This document shows positions 25,556 to 33,551 of a stretch of 38,546 nucleotides of DNA, piece after piece. Position 1 is the first letter of the stretch, and each line of letters begins with the position of its first letter. The stretch spans positions 1 to 38,546 of the forward strand of contig CAKZFX010000002.1 of assembly GCA_936908745.1 (NCBI GenBank), written 5' to 3'. The notes beneath the pieces are model-generated. The model was given only the letters and a program-made list of their open reading frames with translations, ran no database searches and was not told the origin of the DNA. Source of the DNA: an uncultured Chitinophagaceae bacterium (GTDB lineage Bacteria; Bacteroidota; Bacteroidia; Chitinophagales; Chitinophagaceae). The translations under genes were made by a program, and so were the position numbers.

Positions 25556-26043
25556 TGAACCCACAGGCGCCCGGATTTATTAAATTGATCAGGCACCCGT
25601 TGAAATTCAGGTTATTCCTGTTTTTCAAACTGCCAAGTGCTTACTTCGCCGGTGTACGGGTGCGTGACATTGATGCCCAAAAGGCAGTAGTATCTGTTCC
25701 ATTTAAATGGTTTTCTCAAAACCCTTTTCGCTCCACCTACTTTGCCTGTTTGGCAATGGCGGCAGAAATGAGTACCGGCGTGCTGGCCATGATGCAGATA
25801 CATAAGCGCAAACCGTATGTATCCATGCTGGTGGTCAACCTCGAAGCGGTATATCATAAAAAAGCAACCGGCCGCACGTATTTTACCTGCGATGCAGGCA
25901 ATGAAATGCAGGCAGCCGTGGATGCAACCATTGCTGATGGCGAATCAAAAACTGTAAGGGCGAAATCAACCGGTAAAAATAAAGAGGGTGAAGTGGTGGC
26001 GGAGTTCTATATCACATGGTCGTTCAAGGCGAAGAAATCTTAA
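25555..26043 (+). CDS. DUF4442 hotdog-fold protein (acyl-CoA thioesterase-like)
   Basis: A 162-residue hotdog-type protein. Signs are the opening NPQAPGFIKLIRHPLKFRLFLF, VPFKWFSQNPFRSTYFACLAMAAE (the hotdog helix with conserved Asn and the acidic residue), and strands VSMLVVNLEAVYHKKATG and ADGESKTVRAKS. The family (DUF4442) is related to thioesterases and dehydratases but its substrate is not known. It begins on the last base of the thioredoxin stop codon, so the two are coupled. Its own stop overlaps the stop of the convergent gene at 26040 by 3 bases. Confidence 0.78.
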   Translation: MNPQAPGFIKLIRHPLKFRLFLFFKLPSAYFAGVRVRDIDAQKAVVSVPFKWFSQNPFRSTYFACLAMAAEMSTGVLAMMQIHKRKPYVSMLVVNLEAVYHKKATGRTYFTCDAGNEMQAAVDATIADGESKTVRAKSTGKNKEGEVVAEFYITWSFKAKKS

Positions 26044-26630
26044 TGCAGCTTATAGCGTAATGCAAAACCAAAAGCTGTGTAGGAACCTTCATCAGATACG
26101 GGATTGAAACGTATTTCCGGTTCCAGCACCCATTTATCGCCCAGCGAAATGTCTTTACTTATAGAAGCAACTGCACCTATTGCTATATTGCCTGAACGGT
26201 TATAATCGATAACAACTCCATTCTTGTTTTTGCTTTTTTCTTTCCAGCTTACATAAAGGTCCAATGAAGGCCCTGCTGTAAAATTGATGATCCTGGAACG
26301 AAACCGGTACAGGACGGGCAGCGTTAAAAAGCGAACGCCGATTTTTGAAAAGCCTGAATATAAACCGCCGTTAGGATCATAAATCGCATAATAGGTGCTG
26401 ACACGTTGGGAGCGGTAATACAAGCCGGTTTCCAAACCACCATGTTTTCCTTTTTGATACACTAGCTGCACGCCTGTCAATGGCATGAAGCTGTCATAAT
26501 AGCTATTGGCTTCTGCCATTAGTTTGATGCCCAGTTCCAGTGAAGGTTTTTTTTGTGCGTGGCTGTTGTTGGTTGCCAGCAAATAAAACAGGAAAAGAAT
26601 ACCTGTTTTATAAAAAGTACGTAGTTTCAT
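26040..26630 (-). CDS. Outer-membrane beta-barrel protein (PorT-like)
   Basis: A 196-residue protein with signal peptide (FYKTGILFLFYLLATNNSHAQ). I start at ATG 26630, since an upstream extension would place the signal peptide internally. The mature part shows alternating strands with aromatic ends, as in small outer-membrane barrels: LELGIKLMAEANSYYDSFM, HGGLETGLYYRSQRVSTYY, VRFLTLPVLYRFRS and the C-terminal FGFALRYKLH. It belongs to the PF13568-type outer-membrane beta-barrel group, as in PorT of the T9SS. A role as a porin or assembly protein cannot be told apart. The stop codon overlaps that of the convergent hotdog gene. Confidence 0.75.
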   Translation of the reverse strand: MKLRTFYKTGILFLFYLLATNNSHAQKKPSLELGIKLMAEANSYYDSFMPLTGVQLVYQKGKHGGLETGLYYRSQRVSTYYAIYDPNGGLYSGFSKIGVRFLTLPVLYRFRSRIINFTAGPSLDLYVSWKEKSKNKNGVVIDYNRSGNIAIGAVASISKDISLGDKWVLEPEIRFNPVSDEGSYTAFGFALRYKLH

Positions 26631-26719
26631 AAGCGGGGATTTGGTTAAGAAAAATGTCTCTCTTAAAGTTACAAAAAATACAGCCACCCTGTTGTTACTA
26701 AAACTATAAAACGCCAGGT

Positions 26720-28123
26720 ATGAAGATTGCTTTTCACGGTGCTGCAAGAACAGTTACAGGTTCTAAACACTTGATTACACTTAAAAATGGAAAAAAAATA
26801 TTGCTGGATTGCGGCATGTTCCAGGGCATGGGCCGGGAAACAGATGCACTCAACCGTGATTTAGGTTTTGATGCATCCACCGTTGATGTGATGATCCTTT
26901 CGCATGCACATATTGATCACAGCGGGCTGATACCAAAACTGGTAAGTGAAGGATTTAAAGGAAAAATATTTTGTACACCGGCCACCAAGGACCTGACAAC
27001 CGTACTGTTAAAAGACTCGGCAGAGATACAGGAAGACGATGTAAAATATACCAATAAGAAAAGGGCGGTGGAAGGATTGCCTTACCTGCGTCCATTATAT
27101 ACAATGGAAGATGCGCTGAAAAGTTTTGGTTTGTTTGAACAGGTGGACTATGGTCAATGGTTTGACGTGATAGAAGATGTGCAGGCTTTATTTACCGATG
27201 CAGGCCATATCATCGGCAGCGCTTGTGTCAGCCTTCGCATTAAAGAGAATGGAAAAGAAACACGTCTTACATTCAGCGGTGATGTAGGCCGCTACCGCGA
27301 TGCCATTTTAAAATCACCCGATACGTTTCCACAGGCTGATTATATTTTATTGGAATCAACTTATGGCAACAGCTTGCACGATCAGCACCTGACCACACCT
27401 GATCTTTTATTGCGCTGGATTGAAAAAGCCTGTATTCAGAAAAAAGGCAAGCTCATCATGCCGGCTTTCAGTGTGGGACGTACGCAGGAATTACTTTATG
27501 CGCTGAACCAACTGGAAGTGGAAAACAGGTTGCCGGATGTACCTTACTTTGTTGACAGCCCTTTAAGCGTGGAAGCAACGGAAGTGGTGAAACGCTATCC
27601 GCAATACTTTAACCGTACCATTCAAAAGCTGATGCAAACCGACAACGATCCGTTCGGGTTTAAGGGGTTGAAATATATCCGCTCGGTAGATGAATCGAAG
27701 ATGCTCAACTTCCAGAACGGGCCGATGGTTATCATATCGGCAAGCGGCATGGCCGATGCAGGGCGTGTGAAACATCATATCAGCAATAATATCGAAAGCA
27801 GCCGCAACACGATCCTGATGACAGGTTATTGCGAGCCGCATTCATTAGGCGGTCGCCTGATGGCAGGAGCGAAGGAGGTAGGCATCTTTGGCGTGGAACA
27901 CGAAGTGCATGCGGAGATAGGTTCTATACGCAGTATGAGTGCACATGGCGACTATGAAGACCTGAGCCAATGGCTGGCCACACAGGATAAACAAAAAGTG
28001 AAACGTATTTTCCTTGTGCATGGCGAATATGATGTTCAACTGGACTTCAAAGCAAGACTTATTAAGAAGGGTTTCACCGATGTGGAAATACCGGAACGCC
28101 ACTACGAAATAGGTTTGACATAA
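26720..28123 (+). CDS. MBL-fold / beta-CASP metallo-hydrolase
   Basis: A 467-residue metallo-beta-lactamase-fold enzyme of the RNA-specificity (beta-CASP) type. HAHIDH at residues 62-67 is the HxHxDH metal site. FTDAGHIIGSACVSLRI supplies the third His, LTFSGDVGR the Asp ligand, and LLESTYGNS follows. The beta-CASP part begins with PAFSVGRTQELLYAL; VIISASGMADAGRVKHHI and TGYCEPHSLGGRLM lead to the late SMSAHGDYEDLSQWL. It resembles prokaryotic CPSF73-like ribonucleases. RNA cleavage is likely but the exact substrate is unknown. It is a single gene on the plus strand after the beta-barrel gene. Confidence 0.9.
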   Translation: MKIAFHGAARTVTGSKHLITLKNGKKILLDCGMFQGMGRETDALNRDLGFDASTVDVMILSHAHIDHSGLIPKLVSEGFKGKIFCTPATKDLTTVLLKDSAEIQEDDVKYTNKKRAVEGLPYLRPLYTMEDALKSFGLFEQVDYGQWFDVIEDVQALFTDAGHIIGSACVSLRIKENGKETRLTFSGDVGRYRDAILKSPDTFPQADYILLESTYGNSLHDQHLTTPDLLLRWIEKACIQKKGKLIMPAFSVGRTQELLYALNQLEVENRLPDVPYFVDSPLSVEATEVVKRYPQYFNRTIQKLMQTDNDPFGFKGLKYIRSVDESKMLNFQNGPMVIISASGMADAGRVKHHISNNIESSRNTILMTGYCEPHSLGGRLMAGAKEVGIFGVEHEVHAEIGSIRSMSAHGDYEDLSQWLATQDKQKVKRIFLVHGEYDVQLDFKARLIKKGFTDVEIPERHYEIGLT

Positions 28124-28274
28124 ACGCAGCTATTCAAACTTTAACATTCAATGTGTTGACTCACTAATACATTTTTAATCCCCAATATTTCACATCTCTT
28201 TAGTAAACGCGGCATAGTTTTTTCCGTTTATAAGTGGACATTTTTAATAATCACTTATTTAATACGGAGGTTTT

Positions 28275-28865
28275 ATGAAGAAGAATTGGAAGCTGTGGAG
28301 TGGTTACCTGGGAATCGTCTTCTTGCTTGCAAGTTGTGCCTCCACAGCACATGTAGAAAAAGACGATAATGCAGATTTCAGCCGTTACAAAACCTTTGCC
28401 TGGATAGATAATGACGGGAAAGGTAAGGGGGATAAGAACCGCAGTAATGACCTGGCCGAACAAAAGATCAGGGAAGCGGTGAATAAAGAACTGGCAAAAA
28501 CAACGGGTTGGAGAGAAGTGAAGAACAGACCGGATGTTATGCTGAGTTATGATGTGCTGATCGAAAGAAGCACAAAATCAACCAGCGAGCCGGTTTATTC
28601 GAGACCAACCACACGGGTATTTTTTAATCCCTATACCCGCCGTTATGGTACGATTTACTATCCTTCGCAATTTTTGGGTTATGACTATGATCAGCGACCC
28701 ATCCGTGAGGGTACAGTAACGATCAGCATGATTGATGTAAAGACCGATAAAACGGTATGGCAGGGCTGGACGACCAACGAGGTCAACAGCCGGAACATCA
28801 GCAACAGCGAGATCCAGTCGGCGGTACGTTCGATTTTCAAAAAATTTGACGTGGCAAAAAACTAA
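28275..28865 (+). CDS. DUF4136 lipoprotein
   Basis: A 196-residue lipoprotein with lipobox LLASC (signal peptide MKKNWKLWSGYLGIVFLLASC). Features of the DUF4136 domain are FSRYKTFAWIDNDG, AEQKIREAVNKELAKTTGW, the RPDVMLSYDVLI strand, and the final EGTVTISMIDVKTDKTVWQGW. The role is unknown; such proteins are outer-membrane-anchored. A strong Shine-Dalgarno-like GGAGG sits 11 bases before the start (28266-28270), unusual for Bacteroidota. A terminator follows and a tRNA gene is next. Confidence 0.82.
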   Translation: MKKNWKLWSGYLGIVFLLASCASTAHVEKDDNADFSRYKTFAWIDNDGKGKGDKNRSNDLAEQKIREAVNKELAKTTGWREVKNRPDVMLSYDVLIERSTKSTSEPVYSRPTTRVFFNPYTRRYGTIYYPSQFLGYDYDQRPIREGTVTISMIDVKTDKTVWQGWTTNEVNSRNISNSEIQSAVRSIFKKFDVAKN

Positions 28866-28888
28866 TCACGATCCAGGACGGTTTCGGT

Positions 28889-28919
28889 AGTCCCCGCCTT
28901 AAAAGCGGGGGCTTTTTTT
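28889..28919 (+). terminator. Terminator of the DUF4136 gene
   Basis: CCCCGC (28892-28897) and GCGGGG (28905-28910) pair around a 7-base loop, followed by a run of seven T. The hairpin separates this gene from the tRNA gene. Confidence 0.85.
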
Positions 28920-28932
28920 ATGTTTAAAATTT

Positions 28933-28964
28933 TTTGGCGATAAAGAGTTACACGCTTATCTTTG
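28933..28964 (+). promoter_or_regulatory. tRNA-Glu promoter
   Basis: TTTG (28933-28936), a 20-base spacer and TATCTTTG (28957-28964) fit the Bacteroidota housekeeping consensus TTTG-N19-21-TAnnTTTG exactly. Transcription should start around 28970, about 16 bases before the mature tRNA. Confidence 0.85.
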
Positions 28965-28985
28965 CCGTCCCAAAAACGAAGCGAT

Positions 28986-29057
28986 GGCCCGTTCGTCTAA
29001 GGGCTAGGACACCACCCTTTCACGGTGGTGATACGGGTTCGAATCCCGTACGGGCTA
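28986..29057 (+). tRNA. tRNA-Glu (UUC)
   Basis: A full cloverleaf is visible. The acceptor arms GGCCCGT and ACGGGCT pair, with one G-U at the first pair, and A at 29057 is the discriminator base. The anticodon stem is CCACC / GGTGG with loop CTTTCAC, giving anticodon TTC at 29019-29021. The T arm is ACGGG / CCCGT with loop TTCGAAT. The CCA end is not encoded. The gene is the likely attachment site of the element to the right; the recombinase reading frame on the other strand runs through 29057 to 28997 of it. Confidence 0.97.
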
Positions 29058-30592
29058 CTAACGGGAGTAATGCTTCCAAAATCATCAGGCTGTTCTACCA
29101 AGAGCAGCTTTTTTTCTTTTAATACCAATAAGTTGTGAGAAAAGAGAGGATGAATATAAGGTGTTCGATAAATCTTGTCCTTGTAATAAAGGTTGCTGCC
29201 GAACACCAGTTTTAAGAATGCCTGTTGCTTATAAGTTGGCCACTTTAAGAAGAGTTCGTTAACCCTTGTAAGCATTGGCAAAAGATCATTCATTACGTTG
29301 TAATAATCTTTTCCTGTTTGGCTGAGTTCCGCCACCTGCATTTGCATGCGTTGTTCATCAGCTCTGAGATCGGCCATTACTTTGCGGTAAGTTCTCTCAT
29401 CAATATCCGGCTGCAGAAGAAACTTTTCCTGAACTGAGTCTATTTTGTCCTTTATCTTTTTCAGGTTCAGGTTTGCCTTCATCAGATCGCCACCCTTGTT
29501 GTTTAGCTTTTCATCAATCAGGACCTTATATTTAGCGGCAATGGATTTTGCGCTTTTTTCTGGCAGGTTTAGCAGATTCATTATTTCATCCATCTGCGCG
29601 TGCATCGTTATTGCTGAGTTAGCCTTCCTATGCTTCTTGCAGACATAATACCTATACTGCTTACCTGATTTCCCCCGGCTTTTATCAGAGGTCATTTTTA
29701 GGCCACACGGGCACTGTATTAGTCCTGTCAGGTAAACATCTTCCTTTCGCTGCGATACCCTTGTTTTGCCGTTTAATTTGGTCTGCACTCGCCAGAAGTC
29801 GCTTTCCGAAACGATCGGGGCGTGAATGGCACGAACCAGCGATGCCGGCGTGCTGCCCCTTTTCGGGAGCTGTATTAGCCCTGCATATAGCGGGTTGGAA
29901 AGAATGCGCCTTATGCTGGAATTGCCCTTTAACTTCATTCCATTGGCCGCAGATAGCTTCCTGATCTCCTCCATTTCCATTCCCGCTAAATACTGGCGGA
30001 AAACCATTCTTATGATAAAGGCTTTATTGTCATCTATTGCGATGATTGGCTTGCCATGTTCATCTCTTGCGTTTAAATATCCATATGGCGCCCGGCCGGC
30101 CCACTTACCAGAAGCCATTGCTTGATACATGCCGTCCGACGTTCTTTTCTTGATCTTCTTTAACTCGTAGTTCGAGAGCATGAGTTCCATCACCCGGCGA
30201 AGGTCCACGCCAAAGTCATCTATATCTAAATCAACTGGATCGGTAACTGTCAGGATTTTTACATTGAGCCGCTTCTGTATCTCATCCATCTTTTGTAAGG
30301 CGTCGCCAAGGTTTGCCCGACTAAAACGGTCCATTGCATAAATGACCAGGTATTTGATGGATTTGTTTGATTTTACAAGGGCCTCAAGCTCTTTCCACTC
30401 TTTGCGGCTGAAGTTGAATGCAGACTGGCCATTCTCTACGAACTGCCTTACCAGTTCAAGGTTGTTCTTTTTACAGTAGGTGGCAATATCAGCCACCTGA
30501 CCCGGCAAACTGTGCCGGCTTTGGTCCTTTTCTGATATACGGGCATAACCTACCGCTTGTTCCATTTCGCAATTTAAGGTTTCGGACAGCAT
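28997..30592 (-). CDS. Large serine recombinase ending inside tRNA-Glu
   Basis: A recombinase of up to 531 residues that cuts and rejoins DNA between attachment sites. The resolvase N-terminal domain has catalytic Ser20 in AVGYARISEKDQS, and later FSRANLGDALQKMDEIQ. The recombinase domain follows (GKWAGRAPYGYLNARD), then a zinc ribbon with CPCG and YYVCKKHRK near residues 300-330, and a coiled-coil stretch (about 370-440). An alternative start at 30565 (MEQAVGYARIS) is likely because it begins at the domain. Its last about 20 codons, SSPYGIRTRITTVKGW on to the stop at 28997, are the antisense of the tRNA-Glu gene. The host site is thus the tRNA, and the carboxyl end of the protein would change if the attachment site were exchanged. 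Confidence 0.9.
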   Translation of the reverse strand: MLSETLNCEMEQAVGYARISEKDQSRHSLPGQVADIATYCKKNNLELVRQFVENGQSAFNFSRKEWKELEALVKSNKSIKYLVIYAMDRFSRANLGDALQKMDEIQKRLNVKILTVTDPVDLDIDDFGVDLRRVMELMLSNYELKKIKKRTSDGMYQAMASGKWAGRAPYGYLNARDEHGKPIIAIDDNKAFIIRMVFRQYLAGMEMEEIRKLSAANGMKLKGNSSIRRILSNPLYAGLIQLPKRGSTPASLVRAIHAPIVSESDFWRVQTKLNGKTRVSQRKEDVYLTGLIQCPCGLKMTSDKSRGKSGKQYRYYVCKKHRKANSAITMHAQMDEIMNLLNLPEKSAKSIAAKYKVLIDEKLNNKGGDLMKANLNLKKIKDKIDSVQEKFLLQPDIDERTYRKVMADLRADEQRMQMQVAELSQTGKDYYNVMNDLLPMLTRVNELFLKWPTYKQQAFLKLVFGSNLYYKDKIYRTPYIHPLFSHNLLVLKEKKLLLVEQPDDFGSITPVSSPYGIRTRITTVKGWCPSP

Positions 30593-30741
30593 CTAGATGT
30601 GTGGATTTTTAGATACAACGACTCTTATCCTAAGTAAAGTAACTGGCTAAATCTGTCGGCATCTTTTTTTAATTGAATTTCAACGATTTAGGTTGTGTTA
30701 ATTTTCTCAGATTTGTTTATAAACGGTTTGATGGTATCATA

Positions 30742-30769
30742 TTTGCAAAATATATTTATACTACCTTTG
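30742..30769 (+). promoter_or_regulatory. Putative promoter of the cargo genes
   Basis: TACCTTTG (30762-30769) fits TAnnTTTG. TTTG at 30742-30745 lies 16 bases upstream, shorter than the usual 19-21. A start near 30776 gives a leader of about 70 bases before the gene at 30849. The rest of the gap 30593-30741 is AT-rich without a gene. Confidence 0.45.
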
Positions 30770-30848
30770 CACCCCTTGAAGTAAAAGTTGTATTTTAAGG
30801 ATTGCTATAACCACCAACCCGTTTAAGTGTACGAAATCCTGTTTTAGT

Positions 30849-31082
30849 ATGAAATCTATGCTGTTATTTACTGAGCAAGCGAAGCCCTTTATCTTACAAG
30901 CCTTTAACAAAGGATTTGACGATAATGGCAACATTGTTGACCTTTCAACCGGAGAGGCTATTTTAACCCCGGAAGGCGATAAGTTGACGAAGGAGAATTT
31001 CGGCGGTATAAAAAAAGGATCAGAGATTTTTATCAAAAAAGACCTTCTGTCTGCCATTAAATTGGCTGAAAACAAATATTAA
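30849..31082 (+). CDS. Small protein of unknown function, cargo gene 1
   Basis: A 77-residue protein: MKSMLLFTEQAKPFILQAFN, a middle region with DDNGNIVDLSTGEAILTPEG, and an ending FIKKDLLSAIKLAENKY. No signal peptide, no membrane span and no motif I recognise. It lies behind the recombinase, pointing away from it, with a TAnnTTTG element in front. A 44-base gap separates it from the 275-residue gene, so the two probably form an operon. Position next to the recombinase is where temperate phages often carry non-essential genes. Confidence 0.65.
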   Translation: MKSMLLFTEQAKPFILQAFNKGFDDNGNIVDLSTGEAILTPEGDKLTKENFGGIKKGSEIFIKKDLLSAIKLAENKY

Positions 31083-31125
31083 ATCCACCCGATTTAGTAG
31101 CCACCTTTCAATTTAGACCAAAACG

Positions 31126-31953
31126 ATGCCATCAAAAAAACCTCAGGAAACTGTAATAGAAAAGATTTTGTCTTTCTTTGATAAGAATGGGATAACAATC
31201 ATTATTGATGCAGATAGCCGCGAAGACTCTGTAAGAATGGGGCTGCCCTTCACTTATGAAAAGAAAGATCGCGTATTGACTATTTTTTTAAACAACCTGG
31301 AAAACAGCGAAAAATTACTTTTACTTCCCGCTGTTCACTCTTTTTTTTATAAGCACGGGTTAGTGCTAGACATCAAACAAGAAGAACTTTTAAGCTCCTA
31401 TAAAGATTACGAAAGCAACAATCCATATGCAGTAATTATTGAAGCCTTTAAAGATAGGATATCTTCAAATGATTTGGATGCGCTAAAGATGTCTCTTTAT
31501 ATGAGATGGTTAAAGGATAATGGAGAGAAATATGTAGAAAGATACAAGCTTGATATACGTGAAAGATTTGGTAGCCGTGGTGCCTACATTGCAAATCTTG
31601 TAAATGCCGGGTATTTCGAAAATGATCTTTTTGAGGCTGCCAATTCAATGGCTTTTGAAGATTTCGAAAGACACTATAAGCAGTCGGTAGGAGAAGAATC
31701 TATTGCTCTTTTTGTGCACCGAGGGCTTACCCCTTCCTTCATGCGGAAAGCTATTGAGGACAAAATAGAAAAGTGCAGGAAGTATTCAAGGGAAACTTTT
31801 CGTATTATGGGTTACGGCAAAGACAATGTTGATTTCATAAAGTTTTTTCTTTCAAATAACCCGGACGAGTCTTGGGGACCCGATATCAAGATTAGGGTTC
31901 GAGACGGCAGAGACTCGGCTTCAGAAATTGAATTTGAAGTATATCTGTCTTAA
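31126..31953 (+). CDS. Protein of unknown function, cargo gene 2
   Basis: A 275-residue, probably cytosolic protein with no signal peptide. The first half has alternating strands and helices (ILSFFDKNGITIIIDADSRE, RVLTIFLNNLENSEKLLLLP) and the second half is helical with charged helices (ESIALFVHRGLTPSFMRKAI, CRKYSRETFRIMGYG). I see no nuclease, ATPase or toxin signature. The gene overlaps no other frame of similar quality. It is a candidate for lysogenic conversion or phage-exclusion functions by position only; nothing in its sequence shows this. Confidence 0.7.
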   Translation: MPSKKPQETVIEKILSFFDKNGITIIIDADSREDSVRMGLPFTYEKKDRVLTIFLNNLENSEKLLLLPAVHSFFYKHGLVLDIKQEELLSSYKDYESNNPYAVIIEAFKDRISSNDLDALKMSLYMRWLKDNGEKYVERYKLDIRERFGSRGAYIANLVNAGYFENDLFEAANSMAFEDFERHYKQSVGEESIALFVHRGLTPSFMRKAIEDKIEKCRKYSRETFRIMGYGKDNVDFIKFFLSNNPDESWGPDIKIRVRDGRDSASEIEFEVYLS

Positions 31954-31992
31954 TAAAACATCTACAAACCACACTACAGGCACCTCCTTGCT

Positions 31993-32157
31993 TTATTTAT
32001 CGTGTTTCCCGCAATATCCAGTCTTCCCAGCATTGTTCTTACACTGGGCGCCGGACTTGGTTGTACCTCCACAACGGCCGTATTTGCCGTAGGCCCGATC
32101 ACCACAAGATGTCAGGAGAAGGGTAGTTGCCAATAAACAGGTTGCAAGGATCTTCAT
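31993..32157 (-). CDS. Small lipoprotein with Cys-rich zinc-like motif
   Basis: A 54-residue lipoprotein. The start at ATG 32157 gives MKILATCLLATTLLLTSC, a signal peptide with lipobox LTSC. The mature part is about 37 residues and carries CGGTTKSGAQCKNNAGKTGYCGKH, here described by its Cys and His positions: C, C, C and H spaced as C-x9-C-x9-C-x2-H, a likely metal-binding knuckle seen in DUF5763-type small proteins. It follows the 74-residue gene with a gap of one base, so the genes are coupled. Lipoprotein location suggests a role at the envelope, possibly surface exclusion. Confidence 0.72.
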   Translation of the reverse strand: MKILATCLLATTLLLTSCGDRAYGKYGRCGGTTKSGAQCKNNAGKTGYCGKHDK

Positions 32158-32158
32158 A

Positions 32159-32383
32159 CTAGTGGCTAACAGCAACAGAACCTTTGTATGCGCCCTTTGT
32201 AGGGGTATCATTAATCATTTTCAACACCTCATCTTGTGTATGGTTAACAGCGATCGCAGTTGACAACCCCTGGCAATGGAGTATTGACTCCTGCTCATTC
32301 CTGTATTGTATTGCCACTATTGCTTCCGGATTGATAAATACTGTTTTCTCATTCAGTTTTTTAAACTCAATAAATTTTGGCAT
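32159..32383 (-). CDS. Small cytosolic protein of unknown function
   Basis: A 74-residue protein, MPKFIEFKKLNEKTVFINPE followed by AIVAIQYRNEQESILHCQG and VNHTQDEVLKMIND. The pattern of strand, AIVAI strand, strand and short helix is like small beta proteins of the FlbD type, but I do not claim identity. There is no signal peptide. It lies between the gene for an exported 167-residue protein and the Cys-rich lipoprotein in one minus-strand series. Confidence 0.6.
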   Translation of the reverse strand: MPKFIEFKKLNEKTVFINPEAIVAIQYRNEQESILHCQGLSTAIAVNHTQDEVLKMINDTPTKGAYKGSVAVSH

Positions 32384-32431
32384 AGTAGTAAAATTTTATT
32401 CTTAAAGATCTAAAAATGATACTATCAATAA

Positions 32432-32935
32432 TCACCTGAACTTTGAAATCTGGGCAGCACATTTAATTATAACGTTTTGAAACTTTTCCTTAATATCATA
32501 ATCTAGAACAACGTCACCTGCGCTTATTCTTATAAAAGCCACCTTGATACCTCTTAATTTATCAAATTGTTCAGACGTTAATCGAAAAAGCGAAATCGTA
32601 GTGCCTCCGTTGAAATTAGGCGAAATTTCATTTGCCCCGGTACCCAGCGGCGCTATTTCTAACACATCTCCGTTTTCCATTTTCATCTGAAGGCTTCCGC
32701 CTACTTCAAATGAAAGGGATTTCCCAGTTTGAATCCACAAACCCAATTTAAACCCCTCTTTGTCTTTGGAAACAGCAACCTTTAATTGCTCACCAACTGT
32801 ACCCGAAAAACTTGCTTTGTTATACAGCTTTTCAAAGTCGGAGATTATGGTTGTGTCTCCGGTTAATTTATCAACTCTAATGTTTTGAGAACAACAAAAT
32901 ACCGGACAAAATAGTAATACAAGGAAAAGCTTCAT
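32432..32935 (-). CDS. Exported protein of unknown function
   Basis: A 167-residue protein with a cleavable signal peptide (MKLFLVLLFCPVFCCSQN). The mature part is mostly beta (VSKDKEGFKLGLWIQTGKSL, VGGSLQMKMENGDVLEIAPLG) with Gly- and Thr-rich turns, and ends with IKEKFQNVIIKCAAQ. No family is recognised. It is the first gene of a minus-strand series of three in the phage-like region, and a perfect TTGTAG / CTACAA inverted repeat (32953-32958 and 32967-32972) lies just upstream of its start. Expression in the lysogen is plausible because it points the same way as the repressor. Confidence 0.65.
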   Translation of the reverse strand: MKLFLVLLFCPVFCCSQNIRVDKLTGDTTIISDFEKLYNKASFSGTVGEQLKVAVSKDKEGFKLGLWIQTGKSLSFEVGGSLQMKMENGDVLEIAPLGTGANEISPNFNGGTTISLFRLTSEQFDKLRGIKVAFIRISAGDVVLDYDIKEKFQNVIIKCAAQISKFR

Positions 32936-33086
32936 AAGCGTGTTTTAACAATTTGTAGCAGAAAATCTACAACAAAAAATTTTTACATCTAAGCCTTTAC
33001 GTTAAATTTATTCCCCTTCATTAATTAAATACGACTGACTATGAGCACTACGAGCCCCCAAACGAACGCCAATTGTAAAAAATGCA

Positions 33087-33539
33087 TCAGCTTTTCACGC
33101 TGCCCTTTTGTTGACCGGAAGACTTTACAGAACCTTTTTCTTTTTTGCCCAGCCCAATGGAAATTGGCCCCTGGAGTTCTGTTCCTGTCTGCTCAGAAGA
33201 TTGAGAAGCTTGACCGGATGTTCCCGAATTAACAACCGGCCGCACCCTCTGCGCCAGTCCAATCTTATCAATAGCCGTCATTGCATCAGCCAGCATTTCT
33301 TTCACAGATTGAAGTGTTGGCTGATCGCTTTTTTCACGTGAAAACGTTGTATCGATTAAGTTAATGCCAGATATCTCAAAGAATTTAATTGCAACTTCCA
33401 AAGTAATTACCTTCTTTCTCCCAGAAGCAATATCTCCATAATTCTGCTGAGTTTTCATTCCCAACAGAACAGCCATTTCCCCTTGCGTTTTATTGGCGGC
33501 TTTGCGCCAATCTTCCATTAAGTCTTTCGCTTGTTTCAT
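33087..33539 (-). CDS. XRE-type HTH phage repressor
   Basis: A 150-residue protein. Residues about 8-65 form a helix-turn-helix of the XRE type: WRKAANKTQGEMAVLLGMKTQ is followed by QNYGDIASGRKKVITLEVAI. The linker holds DQPTLQSVKEMLADAMTAI. The tail is Ser/Gly/Gln-rich and basic, with the repeated unit KGSVKS at the very end. It diverges from a second HTH gene at 33651 over a long dyad, the arrangement of a phage immunity region. The likely role is maintaining lysogeny by binding the dyad. No peptidase domain for self-cleavage is visible, so induction by another route is possible. Confidence 0.82.
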   Translation of the reverse strand: MKQAKDLMEDWRKAANKTQGEMAVLLGMKTQQNYGDIASGRKKVITLEVAIKFFEISGINLIDTTFSREKSDQPTLQSVKEMLADAMTAIDKIGLAQRVRPVVNSGTSGQASQSSEQTGTELQGPISIGLGKKEKGSVKSSGQQKGSVKS

Positions 33540-33551
33540 TGACCCAAATCA

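Noticed and set aside
33041..33232. Plus-strand 63-codon frame with two Cys pairs upstream of and overlapping the repressor gene
   Set aside because: Most of it is antisense to the repressor's end, and the sequence after residue 15 has no coding character beyond that.
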